Below are positions 40,370-50,348 of a stretch of DNA of 64,000 bases, one piece after another (within the stretch, counting starts at the first letter, position 1; each line of letters begins with the position of its first letter). The stretch is from Psychromonas ossibalaenae ATCC BAA-1528 (lineage in GTDB: Bacteria > Pseudomonadota > Gammaproteobacteria > Enterobacterales > Psychromonadaceae): positions 62,001 to 126,000 of the forward strand of contig NZ_KB906969.1 in assembly GCF_000381745.1 (NCBI RefSeq), given 5' to 3'. A program made the position numbers and the translations under genes. The notes beneath the pieces are model-generated. The model worked only from the letters and a program-made list of their open reading frames with translations. It ran no database searches and was not told the origin of the DNA.

Positions 40370-41392
<1,023 letters not shown>

Positions 41393-41410
41393 TAATTATA
41401 ACTAAAGCAT

Positions 41411-42571
41411 ATGATCCCCTACGGTAAACAAGACATTAATCAGCAAGATATCGACGCAGTCATTGATGTCTTGCGATCTGATTTTCTAACTCAAGGCCCT
41501 AAGGTACCTCTTTTTGAAAAAACCATAAATTCAGTCTGCAGCTCTCAATATGCCGTTGCCGTTAACTCTGCAACTTCTGCACTGCACATAGCCTGCCTTG
41601 CGCTCGGGGTTAGTCAAGGAGATCTAGTCTGGACAACACCTATCACCTTTGTGGCTTCTGCAAACTGTGCTTTGTACTGTGGTGCGAGCATCGATTTTGT
41701 CGACATTGATCCAGATACCTATAACCTTTGCCCAATACAATTAGAAAAAAAATTACAGCAGACTAAACAGCTAAAACAGCCTCTACCAAAAGTTGTCATT
41801 CCTGTTCATCTATGCGGCCAGTCTTGCGATATGCAGGCAATCCACCAGCTCAGCTTAGAATATGGCTTTTCTATTATTGAAGATGCATCTCATGCCATTG
41901 GTGGAAAATATCAAGAGCACCCGATAGGTAATTGTTTATATAGTGATATAACCATTTTCAGCTTTCACCCGGTAAAGATTATTACCACAGCTGAAGGTGG
42001 AGCGGCAACAACTAACGATCCACAGCTGGCTGATAAAATGGCCTTGTTTCGCAGCCACGGCATTACTCGTGATGAAAATTTAATGACAGAGCCCTCTCAC
42101 GGCGCCTGGTATTACCAGCAGATTGAATTAGGTTTTAACTACCGCATGACAGAGCTGCAGGCGGCGCTTGGAATCAGCCAGCTGTCGAGGATAAATGAAT
42201 TCATTTCTGAACGTATTCAATTAGCTGAAGTATATAATCAGCAGTTAAAAAAACTGCCTATAACCCTTCCTAAGCAGTTGAAAGAAAGCAGTTCATCCTG
42301 GCATCTCTATGTTATTCAACTGCAGCTGGGTAAAATAACTAAAACACACCAGCAGGTATTTGAGCAGTTAAGATCATCGGGAATAGGAGTAAATCTACAC
42401 TATATCCCTGTTCATATTCAGCCCTATTACCAGGAATTAGGTTTTAAACCTGGTCAGTTTCCTGTTGCTGAAAGTTACTACCGGCAGGCTATAAGCCTGC
42501 CGCTGTTTCATCATATGAGTGAAAAACAGTTTAAAAGAGTAGTTAATACACTGACAGACATACTGGAGTAG
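41411..42571 (+). CDS. pseC: UDP-4-keto-6-deoxy-L-AltNAc 4-aminotransferase
   Basis: DegT/DnrJ/EryC1-family PLP enzyme that places the 4-amino group, giving UDP-4-amino-4,6-dideoxy-L-AltNAc. The PLP-binding Lys is in FSFHPVKIITTAEGG; IIEDASHAIGG and NYRMTELQAALG are family signatures. The 386-residue length is normal. It lies 18 bases after pseB and is followed by a GNAT acetyltransferase, the standard order. Confidence 0.94.
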   Translation: MIPYGKQDINQQDIDAVIDVLRSDFLTQGPKVPLFEKTINSVCSSQYAVAVNSATSALHIACLALGVSQGDLVWTTPITFVASANCALYCGASIDFVDIDPDTYNLCPIQLEKKLQQTKQLKQPLPKVVIPVHLCGQSCDMQAIHQLSLEYGFSIIEDASHAIGGKYQEHPIGNCLYSDITIFSFHPVKIITTAEGGAATTNDPQLADKMALFRSHGITRDENLMTEPSHGAWYYQQIELGFNYRMTELQAALGISQLSRINEFISERIQLAEVYNQQLKKLPITLPKQLKESSSSWHLYVIQLQLGKITKTHQQVFEQLRSSGIGVNLHYIPVHIQPYYQELGFKPGQFPVAESYYRQAISLPLFHHMSEKQFKRVVNTLTDILE

Positions 42572-42574
42572 ATA

Positions 42575-43129
42575 ATGTTAAAAACCCCATTATTAACCGG
42601 GAAGCAGATTTACTTAAAAGCACTGATGCAGACAGATGTCACAGATGAATATGTACAGTGGTTAAATGATTCCAGCATCAATCAGTTTTTAGAATCCCGT
42701 TATCAGACACAAACTGCAGCATCTTGCCGGCATTTTGTTGGTGAATTGCAGTCACAAAATAACAACTGTTTTTGGGGCATCTATTGTAATCAAAGCAAAC
42801 AGCATATCGGCAATATAAAACTGGGACCAGTTAACAAACTTTATCAGCGTGCCACAATCGGTTTATTAATTGGCAATAAGTCTTATTGGGGAAAAGGAAT
42901 TGCCACTGAAGCAATTAACTTGGTAAGTGACTTTGCATTTCAGAAGCTGAGTTTGCATAAAATAGATGCCGGCTGCTACGTCTCAAACCAAGGCTCAAAA
43001 AAGGCCTTTCTTAAAGCGGGTTATCAGGTCGAAGGGCTTTTAAAAGACCACTTTTTTTATCAGAATAAGTTTGAACATTGTGTACTGTTAGGCAAAATAT
43101 GTGAAAATTCACAAAAGGACACGCAATGA
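42575..43129 (+). CDS. pseH: UDP-4-amino-sugar N-acetyltransferase (PseH-like)
   Basis: A 184-residue GNAT-fold enzyme expected to acetylate the 4-amino group made by PseC. The acetyl-CoA loop region IGLLIGNKSYWGKGIATEAI and the following helix are typical of RimJ/RimL-like PseH proteins. It lies three bases after pseC and overlaps the aldo/keto reductase gene by four bases (ATGA). The PseH role is inferred from family and position. Confidence 0.85.
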   Translation: MLKTPLLTGKQIYLKALMQTDVTDEYVQWLNDSSINQFLESRYQTQTAASCRHFVGELQSQNNNCFWGIYCNQSKQHIGNIKLGPVNKLYQRATIGLLIGNKSYWGKGIATEAINLVSDFAFQKLSLHKIDAGCYVSNQGSKKAFLKAGYQVEGLLKDHFFYQNKFEHCVLLGKICENSQKDTQ

Positions 43130-43989
43130 AGCTGGCACTGGGCACAGTTCAATTTGGTTTAGATTACGGCATCACCAACCTAGATGGAAAAATAACCAAT
43201 AGTGAAGCGAACAAGATAATCAAGAGAGCTGACAAAGCAAACATTTCACTATTTGATACAGCCTGTGTTTACGGGGATAGCGAAAACCGTTTAGGTAAAT
43301 TAACCCAAGGTTACCCACAGTTTAAGTTTATTAGTAAATTTTCGACAACAGCAAAAGAAACCATTAATATCAGTAAAACCCTGCATAGCTCTCTCGAGAA
43401 ACTAAACTGCTCTTCACTTTATGGTTTGTTATTTCATGATGAAAATGATCTATTAAGCCCTCAAGGCTCTGGTTATTATCAGCAGTTAACTGATTTGAAA
43501 GCACAAGGTAAAATTCAGAAAATTGGCGCTTCATTTTATACACAACAAGCATTAGAGAAAGCTCTTGAACAATATCAGCTAGACCTTATTCAGATCCCGG
43601 CAAGCTGTCTTGATCAGCGCTTCCAGCAGAGCGGCTTGTTACAAGAAGTACAAAAACAAAATATTGAGGTGCATGCCCGCTCACTATTTTTACAAGGTTT
43701 ACTGCTTAGTCAGAATACTAACTTACCCGCTTCACTGCAGAAATTCATGCCCGAATTAGAGTTTTATTTCACCACGGCAAAGCGCTTAAATTTAACACCA
43801 TTACAGCTTGCTTTAGCTTATTTAATACAAACCGACGAAATTAATTATGGTGTTGTCGGCTGTCAAAACTCACAACAACTTTTAGAGATCATTAATGCTT
43901 ACAGTGAAATGCAGCAAAAAGAACTAAATATCAACTTTAATTCACTAGCCGTCACTAATGAGCTATTAGTAAATCCAGCCCTCTGGTAG
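43126..43989 (+). CDS. Aldo/keto reductase in the sugar cluster
   Basis: A 287-residue NAD(P)H-dependent oxidoreductase of the AKR superfamily. LGTVQFGLDYGI at the N-terminus, the catalytic FDTACVYGDSE (Asp and Tyr), the Lys in KFISKFS and the His in LLFHDEND form the AKR tetrad. GVVGCQNSQQL is the cofactor segment. It is not part of the classical Pse pathway. Its position between pseH and the cytidylyltransferase suggests that it reduces a keto group on the sugar or a side chain. The substrate is unknown. Confidence 0.85.
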   Translation: MKLALGTVQFGLDYGITNLDGKITNSEANKIIKRADKANISLFDTACVYGDSENRLGKLTQGYPQFKFISKFSTTAKETINISKTLHSSLEKLNCSSLYGLLFHDENDLLSPQGSGYYQQLTDLKAQGKIQKIGASFYTQQALEKALEQYQLDLIQIPASCLDQRFQQSGLLQEVQKQNIEVHARSLFLQGLLLSQNTNLPASLQKFMPELEFYFTTAKRLNLTPLQLALAYLIQTDEINYGVVGCQNSQQLLEIINAYSEMQQKELNINFNSLAVTNELLVNPALW

Positions 43990-44013
43990 TAACAATAAAA
44001 CGAGGAAATAAAA

Positions 44014-44775
44014 ATGAAAGTGGTTGCAATTGTTCAGGCTAGATGCAGTTCTACTCGCCTGCCGAATAAAGTATTAAAAAAAATACTCGGCAAACCTATG
44101 CTGCAGCAGCAGATTGAGCGTATTCAGCGCAGCAGATTAATTGACAAACTGGTCATAGCAACCTCAACGAAGACTGAAGACGAAGGTATTGTGGATTTAT
44201 GCCGACAGCTTAATGTCAGCTGCTTTACTGGAAGTCTAAATAATGTTTTAGAACGCTATTATCGAGCAGCTGGAGAATACAAGGCAGATGTTATTGTACG
44301 TTTAACTGGGGACTGCCCTCTGACAGATGCGGCAGTTATTGACCAAGTTATCAAAAAACACCTTAACTCAAACAATGACTACACATCTAATATAGATCCA
44401 GAAACCTTTCCTGACGGATTAGATGTTGAAGTATTTAACTATAAGACATTACAACAAGCGGAGTTAAAAGCTAAAAAACCGTCTGAATTAGAGCATGTCA
44501 CGCCATATATACGAAATAATAAAGAGTTTATAAAGGGCTCCCTGCAGTCTTCACAAAACTATAGTCAATATCGATGGACTGTTGATGAACCTGAAGACTT
44601 AGAGTTTGTAACCCAGATCTATCAGCAGCTGGGAAGTACCGGGCAGTATTTTGATGCCGATAAAATCTACCAGCTGTTAGAAGAGCACCCGGAATTATTA
44701 ACGATAAATCAAAACCTTATTCGTAATGAAGGCCTGCTCAACTCATTAAAAGAAGATAAATTACAGGAAAATTAA
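44014..44775 (+). CDS. SpsF-like cytidylyltransferase, candidate CMP-pseudaminate synthetase
   Basis: A 253-residue nucleotidyltransferase of the SpsF/KdsB-like group. AIVQARCSSTRLPNKVLKKI is the CTP-binding loop, followed by VRLTGDCPLTDAAVID, the metal site. Typical PseF/NeuA enzymes instead start with an IPARGGSK-type loop. It is the only cytidylyltransferase in this cluster and may do the CMP activation. It is probably in one transcript with its neighbours. I leave the gene symbol blank because a PseF role is not proven. Confidence 0.8.
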   Translation: MKVVAIVQARCSSTRLPNKVLKKILGKPMLQQQIERIQRSRLIDKLVIATSTKTEDEGIVDLCRQLNVSCFTGSLNNVLERYYRAAGEYKADVIVRLTGDCPLTDAAVIDQVIKKHLNSNNDYTSNIDPETFPDGLDVEVFNYKTLQQAELKAKKPSELEHVTPYIRNNKEFIKGSLQSSQNYSQYRWTVDEPEDLEFVTQIYQQLGSTGQYFDADKIYQLLEEHPELLTINQNLIRNEGLLNSLKEDKLQEN

Positions 44776-44777
44776 AT

Positions 44778-46064
44778 ATGAGCCGCTATCAACACTCAGA
44801 AGAGTTATTAACGAGAGCATTACAAACGATCCCTTTAGGCTCACAAACTTTTTCAAAAAGCAAAACACAATTTCCCGAGGGAGCTTCGCCCTTCTTTTTA
44901 GAAAAAGGCAAAGGCTCAAAGGTCTGGGATGTAGACGGTAATGAATATATTGATTTCATGAACGGCCTGTTGTGTGTCTCCATCGGTTATGCCGACGATG
45001 AAGTTAATAATGCCGTCTGTACACAGATTCAGAACGGCACAAGTTTTTCATTACCTCACCGGCTAGAGATGGAAGTCGCTGAAAAGTTAGTTGAGATGAT
45101 TCCTTGTGCTGAAAAAGTCCGTTTTGGCAAAAACGGCACAGATGCCACTTCTGGTGCAATTCGTCTAGCACGAGCTTATACCAATAAAGAGATGATATTA
45201 GTATGCGGTTATCACGGCTGGCAGGACTGGTATATAGGCTCAACAAGCAGAAACTTAGGCGTACCGGAATCAACCAGAGCGCTAACAAAAACCTTTGTCT
45301 ATAACGATATTGAATCACTTAAGCGCTTAACTGCCTTATACAAAGGTAAAGTCGCGGCTATTATTATGGAGCCGATGAATGTTGAGTTTCCAAATCCAGG
45401 TTATCTTGAATCAGTACAGCAGATAGCCAAAGAGGAAGGCATTGTTTTCATATTTGATGAAACCATTACCGGCTGCCGTTTTGCTAAAGGTGGTGCTCAA
45501 GAGTTGTTTAATATTACGCCAGATTTGGCAACCTTTGGAAAAGGGCTGGCAAATGGTTTTCCGCTTTCAGCAGTCGTTGGCAAATCTGAAATAATGGATC
45601 TGATGGAAGATATTTTCTTTTCCGGCACCTTTGCTGGTGAAACAGCCTCACTTGCGGCGGCCAAAGTTGTGCTCGAAAAAGTTGAAAAATTAGATACCCC
45701 GACAGCTCTAAGAAAAACAGGTGAATACCTGCTGACCAACCTGAATAAATTAATTATTGATCTAGAGTGTCAGTCATTTTTAAAAACAGCAGGCCATCCC
45801 TCCTGGTCATTTCTAATGATCCAGGATACTGAGCCCTACTCAAGCTTTGAAATCAAGACACTGTTTATGCAGGAGGTATTACAACGAGGTATTCTAACCT
45901 TCGGCACCCATAACATCAGTTATTCACACAGTGTCGAAGATATCGATACTTTACTCTCTTGTTATAAGCAGGTATTTCCTATTTTAAAAGAGGCGATAGA
46001 AACACAAACAGTTAAAGAAAAACTGAACTGCAAAGTATTACAGCCTCTATTTAAGGTGAGATAA
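44778..46064 (+). CDS. Class III aminotransferase (GSA-aminomutase-like)
   Basis: A 428-residue PLP enzyme related to HemL. PLP-binding features are IIMEPMN, FIFDETITGCRF and the Schiff-base Lys in TFGKGLANGFPLSAVVGK; GKNGTDATSGAIRLARAYT binds the cofactor phosphate. It is unlikely to be the tetrapyrrole enzyme given its location two bases after the SpsF-like gene. It probably adds an amino group to the sugar or its precursor, with the aldo/keto reductase acting nearby. The exact substrate is unknown. Confidence 0.82.
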   Translation: MSRYQHSEELLTRALQTIPLGSQTFSKSKTQFPEGASPFFLEKGKGSKVWDVDGNEYIDFMNGLLCVSIGYADDEVNNAVCTQIQNGTSFSLPHRLEMEVAEKLVEMIPCAEKVRFGKNGTDATSGAIRLARAYTNKEMILVCGYHGWQDWYIGSTSRNLGVPESTRALTKTFVYNDIESLKRLTALYKGKVAAIIMEPMNVEFPNPGYLESVQQIAKEEGIVFIFDETITGCRFAKGGAQELFNITPDLATFGKGLANGFPLSAVVGKSEIMDLMEDIFFSGTFAGETASLAAAKVVLEKVEKLDTPTALRKTGEYLLTNLNKLIIDLECQSFLKTAGHPSWSFLMIQDTEPYSSFEIKTLFMQEVLQRGILTFGTHNISYSHSVEDIDTLLSCYKQVFPILKEAIETQTVKEKLNCKVLQPLFKVR

Positions 46065-46066
46065 TA

Positions 46067-47146
46067 ATGCTGAATATTGCCTTTCGAGCAGACTCTTCTT
46101 ATGAAATTGGTACTGGTCATATTATGCGCTGCTTAACGCTTGCTTTAGCAGTCCAAAAAAAACATAAAGCCAATATCTACTTTTTCACTCGTAAAAACAG
46201 CGGCAGTATAAACAGCTTAATAACAGATGCAGGCTTTTACCTCGTAGAGATGAAAGCCTCAGAAAAAATCAATAACCCAGCCTTGAGCCATTCAGCCTGG
46301 TTAGGCGCTGCACAGGAAGAGGATGCAGAAGAGTTTATTAAGTTATGCAATAAGCGCCGTTTTGATCTTCTTATTATTGACCACTATGCCATTGACAGAA
46401 AGTGGCATCAGCTAGTTAATAAACAAACAAAAGAGATAGCAGTCATTGATGATCTCGGAGATCGTTACCTGCAATGTGATTATCTACTGGATCAAACATT
46501 TAACTGCCCGGATCATAAATATAATAAACTTGTCAGCCGTAACTGTGTTCAGATGCTGGGCACAAAATTCGCTCTATTACGGGATGAATTTCAACATCAG
46601 CCTCAAAAACAGCCGGCAAATACAGCTTCAAAACTGTTAGTTATGTTTGGAGGAACGGATCCGGACAATCTCACTCTGCAGGCATTAACTCAGCTCAATC
46701 AACGAACCGATATTGATAAAATTACAATCATTATGGGAAGAGCTGCTTTACATATCGATAGTGTGGTTCAGTTTATAGAAAAGCAGAATAATATAATAAC
46801 CTTTGATTTACAGATAAGCCCGGAAAATATTGCAGTATTAATGTCAGAAGCAGACCTTGCTGTCGGTGCTGCAGGCACCACCTCATGGGAGCGCTGCGCA
46901 GCAGGATTACCCACGGTGGTAATTATCCAGGCAGAAAATCAAAGGCAGATCGCATCTGAATTAAATAATCTGCAAATAATCACTTATCTCGAAGCAAAAC
47001 AGATAAAAACGCTACTAAATAAACAGGTGACAGAGTGGATTAGCAATCCAGCCAAACTACAGGCATCGATTAACAACGGACAAAAAATTTGTGATGGTTA
47101 TGGCGCCTCACGAGTCATAAACAGGATTTTTAATCATGAACAATAA
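46067..47146 (+). CDS. pseG: UDP-2,4-diacetamido-trideoxy-L-altrose hydrolase
   Basis: Releases UDP from the 2,4-diacetamido sugar so that PseI can use it. It is a GT-B-like fold of 359 residues with the PseG signature FRADSSYEIGTGHIMRCLTLA (glycine loop and His) and the C-terminal AVGAAGTTSWERCAAGLPTV. The 3' end overlaps the formyltransferase-like gene by 11 bases. It is consistent with pseudaminic rather than legionaminic acid, whose route uses a NeuC-like enzyme. Confidence 0.92.
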   Translation: MLNIAFRADSSYEIGTGHIMRCLTLALAVQKKHKANIYFFTRKNSGSINSLITDAGFYLVEMKASEKINNPALSHSAWLGAAQEEDAEEFIKLCNKRRFDLLIIDHYAIDRKWHQLVNKQTKEIAVIDDLGDRYLQCDYLLDQTFNCPDHKYNKLVSRNCVQMLGTKFALLRDEFQHQPQKQPANTASKLLVMFGGTDPDNLTLQALTQLNQRTDIDKITIIMGRAALHIDSVVQFIEKQNNIITFDLQISPENIAVLMSEADLAVGAAGTTSWERCAAGLPTVVIIQAENQRQIASELNNLQIITYLEAKQIKTLLNKQVTEWISNPAKLQASINNGQKICDGYGASRVINRIFNHEQ

Positions 47147-47831
47147 CTATGTTGTTGCCACAATAAAAGAGTGGAATATAAGCCAGTATGAACAGCAGAA
47201 AAAAAAGCTGCCTGGAACTTGGCACCTTATATCCACTCCAGAGCAGCTGACAATTGAACAGCTCAGAAAAATAAACCCTCGTTATGTCTTTTTTCCCCAC
47301 TGGAGCTGGATCGTCAGTGAAGAAATATTAAATGAGTTTGAATGTGTCTGTTTTCATATGACGGATTTACCATTTGGACGCGGCGGAAGCCCGTTACAAA
47401 ATCTGATTCAACGAGGCTATAAAGAAACACAATTAACCGCATTAAAAATGAATAAACAGCTTGATGCTGGAGATATTTATTTAAAGCACCCTCTTAATCT
47501 GAGCGGCAGTGCCGCAGATATCTTTTTAAAAGCAGCTCAGTTAACTTTTATAATGATAAAACAAATTGTAACATCAGAGCCGGCAGCATCACCACAGCAG
47601 GGACAAGTTGTTGAGTTTAAACGGAGAACACCTGCACAAAGTGAAATACCTAAAAATTTAACGATCGAACAAATTTATAATCATATACGCATGCTGGATG
47701 CAGAAAGTTATCCCAAGGCATTTATCGATTATGGTGACTTTAGAATTGAATTTAAAAATGCATCAATCAATGAACAACAAACCCTTACAGCGCAGATAAT
47801 ACTCTCGCCCAAAAAACAGATTGAGAAATAA
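47136..47831 (+). CDS. Formyltransferase-fold protein with altered catalytic triad
   Basis: A 231-residue protein aligning with the catalytic domain of methionyl-tRNA and sugar formyltransferases. The stretch from Cys72 to Pro78 (CFHMTDLP) followed by GRGGSPLQ corresponds to the NVHGSLLP...GAAPIQ region. LDAGD (Asp110) matches the catalytic aspartate. In the usual Asn-His-Asp triad the Asn is replaced by Cys72, while His74 and Asp110 remain. It could formylate an amino group of the sugar with 10-formyl-THF, but the missing Asn makes the activity uncertain. It overlaps pseG by 11 bases. Confidence 0.72.
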   Translation: MNNNYVVATIKEWNISQYEQQKKKLPGTWHLISTPEQLTIEQLRKINPRYVFFPHWSWIVSEEILNEFECVCFHMTDLPFGRGGSPLQNLIQRGYKETQLTALKMNKQLDAGDIYLKHPLNLSGSAADIFLKAAQLTFIMIKQIVTSEPAASPQQGQVVEFKRRTPAQSEIPKNLTIEQIYNHIRMLDAESYPKAFIDYGDFRIEFKNASINEQQTLTAQIILSPKKQIEK

Positions 47832-47835
47832 GCAG

Positions 47836-48894
47836 ATGATTAAAAACTATATTGAAATTGATGGTAAAAAAATTGGTCCCGATCACAAACCCTATATCAT
47901 TGCAGAGCTTTCAGCTAACCATAATGGTGATATCAATAAAGCGTTACAAACAATCGAAGAAGCTGCCAAATGCGGTGCGGATGCTATAAAAATTCAAAGC
48001 TATACAGCCGATACCATGACTATCAATTGTGATAAAGATGACTTTCAAATTAAAGGCGGTTTATGGGATGGTTATAAGCTTTACGATCTTTATCAGGAAG
48101 CACACACTCCTTTTAAATGGCATTCACAGCTTTTTGCAAAAGCAAAAGAAGTGGGTATAACCCTATTTTCAACACCATTTGATGAAACAGCCGTTGAATT
48201 ACTTGAATCACTCGATACACCCGCTTATAAAATTGCTTCATTTGAGATGACGGATCTGCCTTTAATAAAACGAGTAGCAGAAACAGGCAAACCAATGATT
48301 ATCTCTACAGGCATGGCAGATTATGCGGAGATTAAAGAAGCCATTACTACCGCAAGAAAGCATGGCTGTAACGAGTTAGTCATCTTACACTGCATTAGCG
48401 CTTATCCTGCTCCCTATGAGCAGGCAAATTTAGCAACGATAAAAGATATATCGCAGCAGTTTGAGGTCATATCAGGTTTATCCGATCATACCCTAGGCAC
48501 AGCCGTTTCCATTGCAGCTGTTACCCTAGGCGCCTGTGTTATCGAAAAACACTTTACCCTAGACAGAAATGATAAAGGGCCTGATTCAGCATTTTCTATT
48601 GAGCCTGAAGAGCTAAAACAGCTTGTTAGAGACACTGAAATTGCGCAGCAGGCAATTGGCCTGGCTGGTTATGAACGCAAACCCATTGAACATGCTAGTT
48701 TAACATTTAGGCGTTCACTCTATTTTGTTCAAGATATTAAACAAGGGGAAATAATCGCAGAAGCTCATATCAGGCGCATTCGACCAGGTTTTGGACTGGC
48801 ACCTAAATATTATGACCAGATTATCGGTAAAAAATGTAAACAGGACATTAAGCGTGGGACAGCAGTGCAGTGGGAGTTAATAGATGACAAATAA
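47836..48894 (+). CDS. pseI: Pseudaminic acid synthase
   Basis: Condenses the 6-deoxy-diacetamido-altrose with phosphoenolpyruvate. It is a NeuB-like TIM barrel: IAELSANHNGDINKAL, ADAIKIQSYTADTM, STGMADYAEI and SGLSDHTLGT. A C-terminal SAF (antifreeze-like) domain begins near residue 290 (RSLYFVQDIKQGE). The frame is open from TTG 47821, but ATG 47836 gives the family N-terminus and 352 residues. It starts five bases after the formyltransferase-like gene. Confidence 0.93.
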   Translation: MIKNYIEIDGKKIGPDHKPYIIAELSANHNGDINKALQTIEEAAKCGADAIKIQSYTADTMTINCDKDDFQIKGGLWDGYKLYDLYQEAHTPFKWHSQLFAKAKEVGITLFSTPFDETAVELLESLDTPAYKIASFEMTDLPLIKRVAETGKPMIISTGMADYAEIKEAITTARKHGCNELVILHCISAYPAPYEQANLATIKDISQQFEVISGLSDHTLGTAVSIAAVTLGACVIEKHFTLDRNDKGPDSAFSIEPEELKQLVRDTEIAQQAIGLAGYERKPIEHASLTFRRSLYFVQDIKQGEIIAEAHIRRIRPGFGLAPKYYDQIIGKKCKQDIKRGTAVQWELIDDK

Positions 48895-49558
48895 CAGAGT
48901 ATTAGTCGTAGCAGCACACGCTGATGATGAAGCATTAGGCTGTGCCGGCACGCTGGCTAAACACACAGCATCAGGCGATCAGGTTAGCATCATTTTTATG
49001 ACGGACGGCGTTTCATCTCGGTATCCATCAAACACTGAGCAGTCGCAGGCAAGAAGTGATGCGAAATTAAAAGCAATGGAACTGCTTGGAATCACTAATA
49101 TTTATCAGCATTCATTTCCAGATAATAAAATGGACAGTGTGCCCCTGCTTGATATTGTGCAGGTTGTAGAGCAGACAATCTCCGATATTCAACCTACAAT
49201 TATTTACACTCATTTTGCTTCTGATCTGAATATTGATCATAGAGTAACCCATAATGCAGTGATGACAGCCTGCAGACCTCAAAAAACAAGCTCAGTTAAA
49301 ACGATTTTATCCTTTGAAGTATTATCCAGCACAGAGTGGAACTCACCTTCTCAAACGGCTTTTACTCCTCAATATATAGTGGACATCACTAACTTCTGGG
49401 CAGTAAAAGAAAAAGTACTGAATTGTTATCAGGAGGAGCTGCGGGTTTTCCCGCATAGCCGCAGTTTACAGTGTATAGAAGCACTCGCGACTTTGCGCGG
49501 CGCAACGCACGGATTAAATAAAGCAGAAGCATTTTTTGTAGAAAGAATAATAAATTAG
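48884..49558 (+). CDS. PIG-L (LmbE) family deacetylase
   Basis: A 224-residue zinc-dependent N-deacetylase. The metal motif is AHADDE at residues 11-16 (usually AHPDDE), and DLNIDHRVTH supplies further ligands. Members remove acetyl groups from amino sugars and related compounds. Here it overlaps pseI by 11 bases and precedes a formyltransferase-like gene, which suggests removal of an N-acetyl group and its replacement. The substrate is not shown by the sequence. Confidence 0.85.
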   Translation: MTNNRVLVVAAHADDEALGCAGTLAKHTASGDQVSIIFMTDGVSSRYPSNTEQSQARSDAKLKAMELLGITNIYQHSFPDNKMDSVPLLDIVQVVEQTISDIQPTIIYTHFASDLNIDHRVTHNAVMTACRPQKTSSVKTILSFEVLSSTEWNSPSQTAFTPQYIVDITNFWAVKEKVLNCYQEELRVFPHSRSLQCIEALATLRGATHGLNKAEAFFVERIIN

Positions 49559-49594
49559 CAACTGTTGGATATAAGCAATGCATTGGAAATTAAA

Positions 49595-50248
49595 ATGGAC
49601 AAAAAGCAACTAAAAATATCTATCTTAGCAGATAACCCGAACAGCTGGATTATGCCCTATATCCACAATTTAATAGGTAAATTAACCGACTTACATCATC
49701 ATGCACTATTAATTCAAAACCAGCAGCAGATAACTCCAAGCGATATCGTTTTTATACTTGCCTGCGAGAAAATTGTTCCGCCAACAACATTATCACTAAG
49801 TCAGCACAATTTAGTTATACATGAAAGTGCCTTACCCTATGGAAAAGGCTGGTCTCCACTAACCTGGCAAATATTAGATGGAAAAAAACGAATCCCCATC
49901 ACTCTGTTTGAAGCAGACGAAAAAGTTGATGCTGGTGATATCTATTTTCAAGAAATGATGAATTTTGAAGGCCATGAATTAGTTGATGAATTACACCAGA
50001 TACAAGGACAAGCAACCATTCGATTATGTCTTAAATTTATCGATGCGTACCCTGATGTCAAAGGGATTAAGCAGACAGGCAGGGAGTCATATTTTCCGCA
50101 AAGAACCGCAAAAGACAGTCAGGTCTCAGTTAATAACACCATTGAAGAGTTATTTAATAATTTCAGAGTCGCTGACAATGAAAAGTACCCCGTTTTTTTC
50201 GAACTGCACGGTAAAAGATACAATCTAAAAATTGAAAAAGTTAATTAA
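49595..50248 (+). CDS. Second formyltransferase-fold protein with altered catalytic triad
   Basis: A 217-residue formyltransferase-domain protein, distantly similar to the one at 47136. VIHESALPYGKG corresponds to the catalytic loop of the family, and VDAGD (Asp112) to the catalytic Asp. The Asn of the Asn-His-Asp triad is replaced by Val74; His76 and Asp112 are kept. The frame is open from TTG 49565, but ATG 49595 has a GGAAAT ribosome site and is preferred. It is the last gene of the cluster. The role as a formyl transferase for the sugar is inferred and uncertain. Confidence 0.7.
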   Translation: MDKKQLKISILADNPNSWIMPYIHNLIGKLTDLHHHALLIQNQQQITPSDIVFILACEKIVPPTTLSLSQHNLVIHESALPYGKGWSPLTWQILDGKKRIPITLFEADEKVDAGDIYFQEMMNFEGHELVDELHQIQGQATIRLCLKFIDAYPDVKGIKQTGRESYFPQRTAKDSQVSVNNTIEELFNNFRVADNEKYPVFFELHGKRYNLKIEKVN

Positions 50249-50271
50249 ACCAACAGCCACAAACAAAACTA

Positions 50272-50340
50272 TAGCTATCTATTACTAATATAGAAATAGA
50301 TAGCTAGTCAGCTGATAACGGGCTAGCTTTTATATATAAA
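50272..50340. terminator. Hairpin region between convergent sugar cluster and maf
   Basis: A 12-base stem TAGCTATCTATT / AATAGATAGCTA (50272-50283 and 50295-50306), followed by GCTAG / CTAGC arms and CTTTTATA. The two arms can pair alternatively. It likely stops transcription from both sides. Confidence 0.55.
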
Positions 50341-50348
50341 AACAAATA

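Noticed and set aside
44778-46064. hemL (glutamate-1-semialdehyde aminomutase)
   Set aside because: The fold matches, but its place inside the sugar cluster makes a tetrapyrrole role unlikely.
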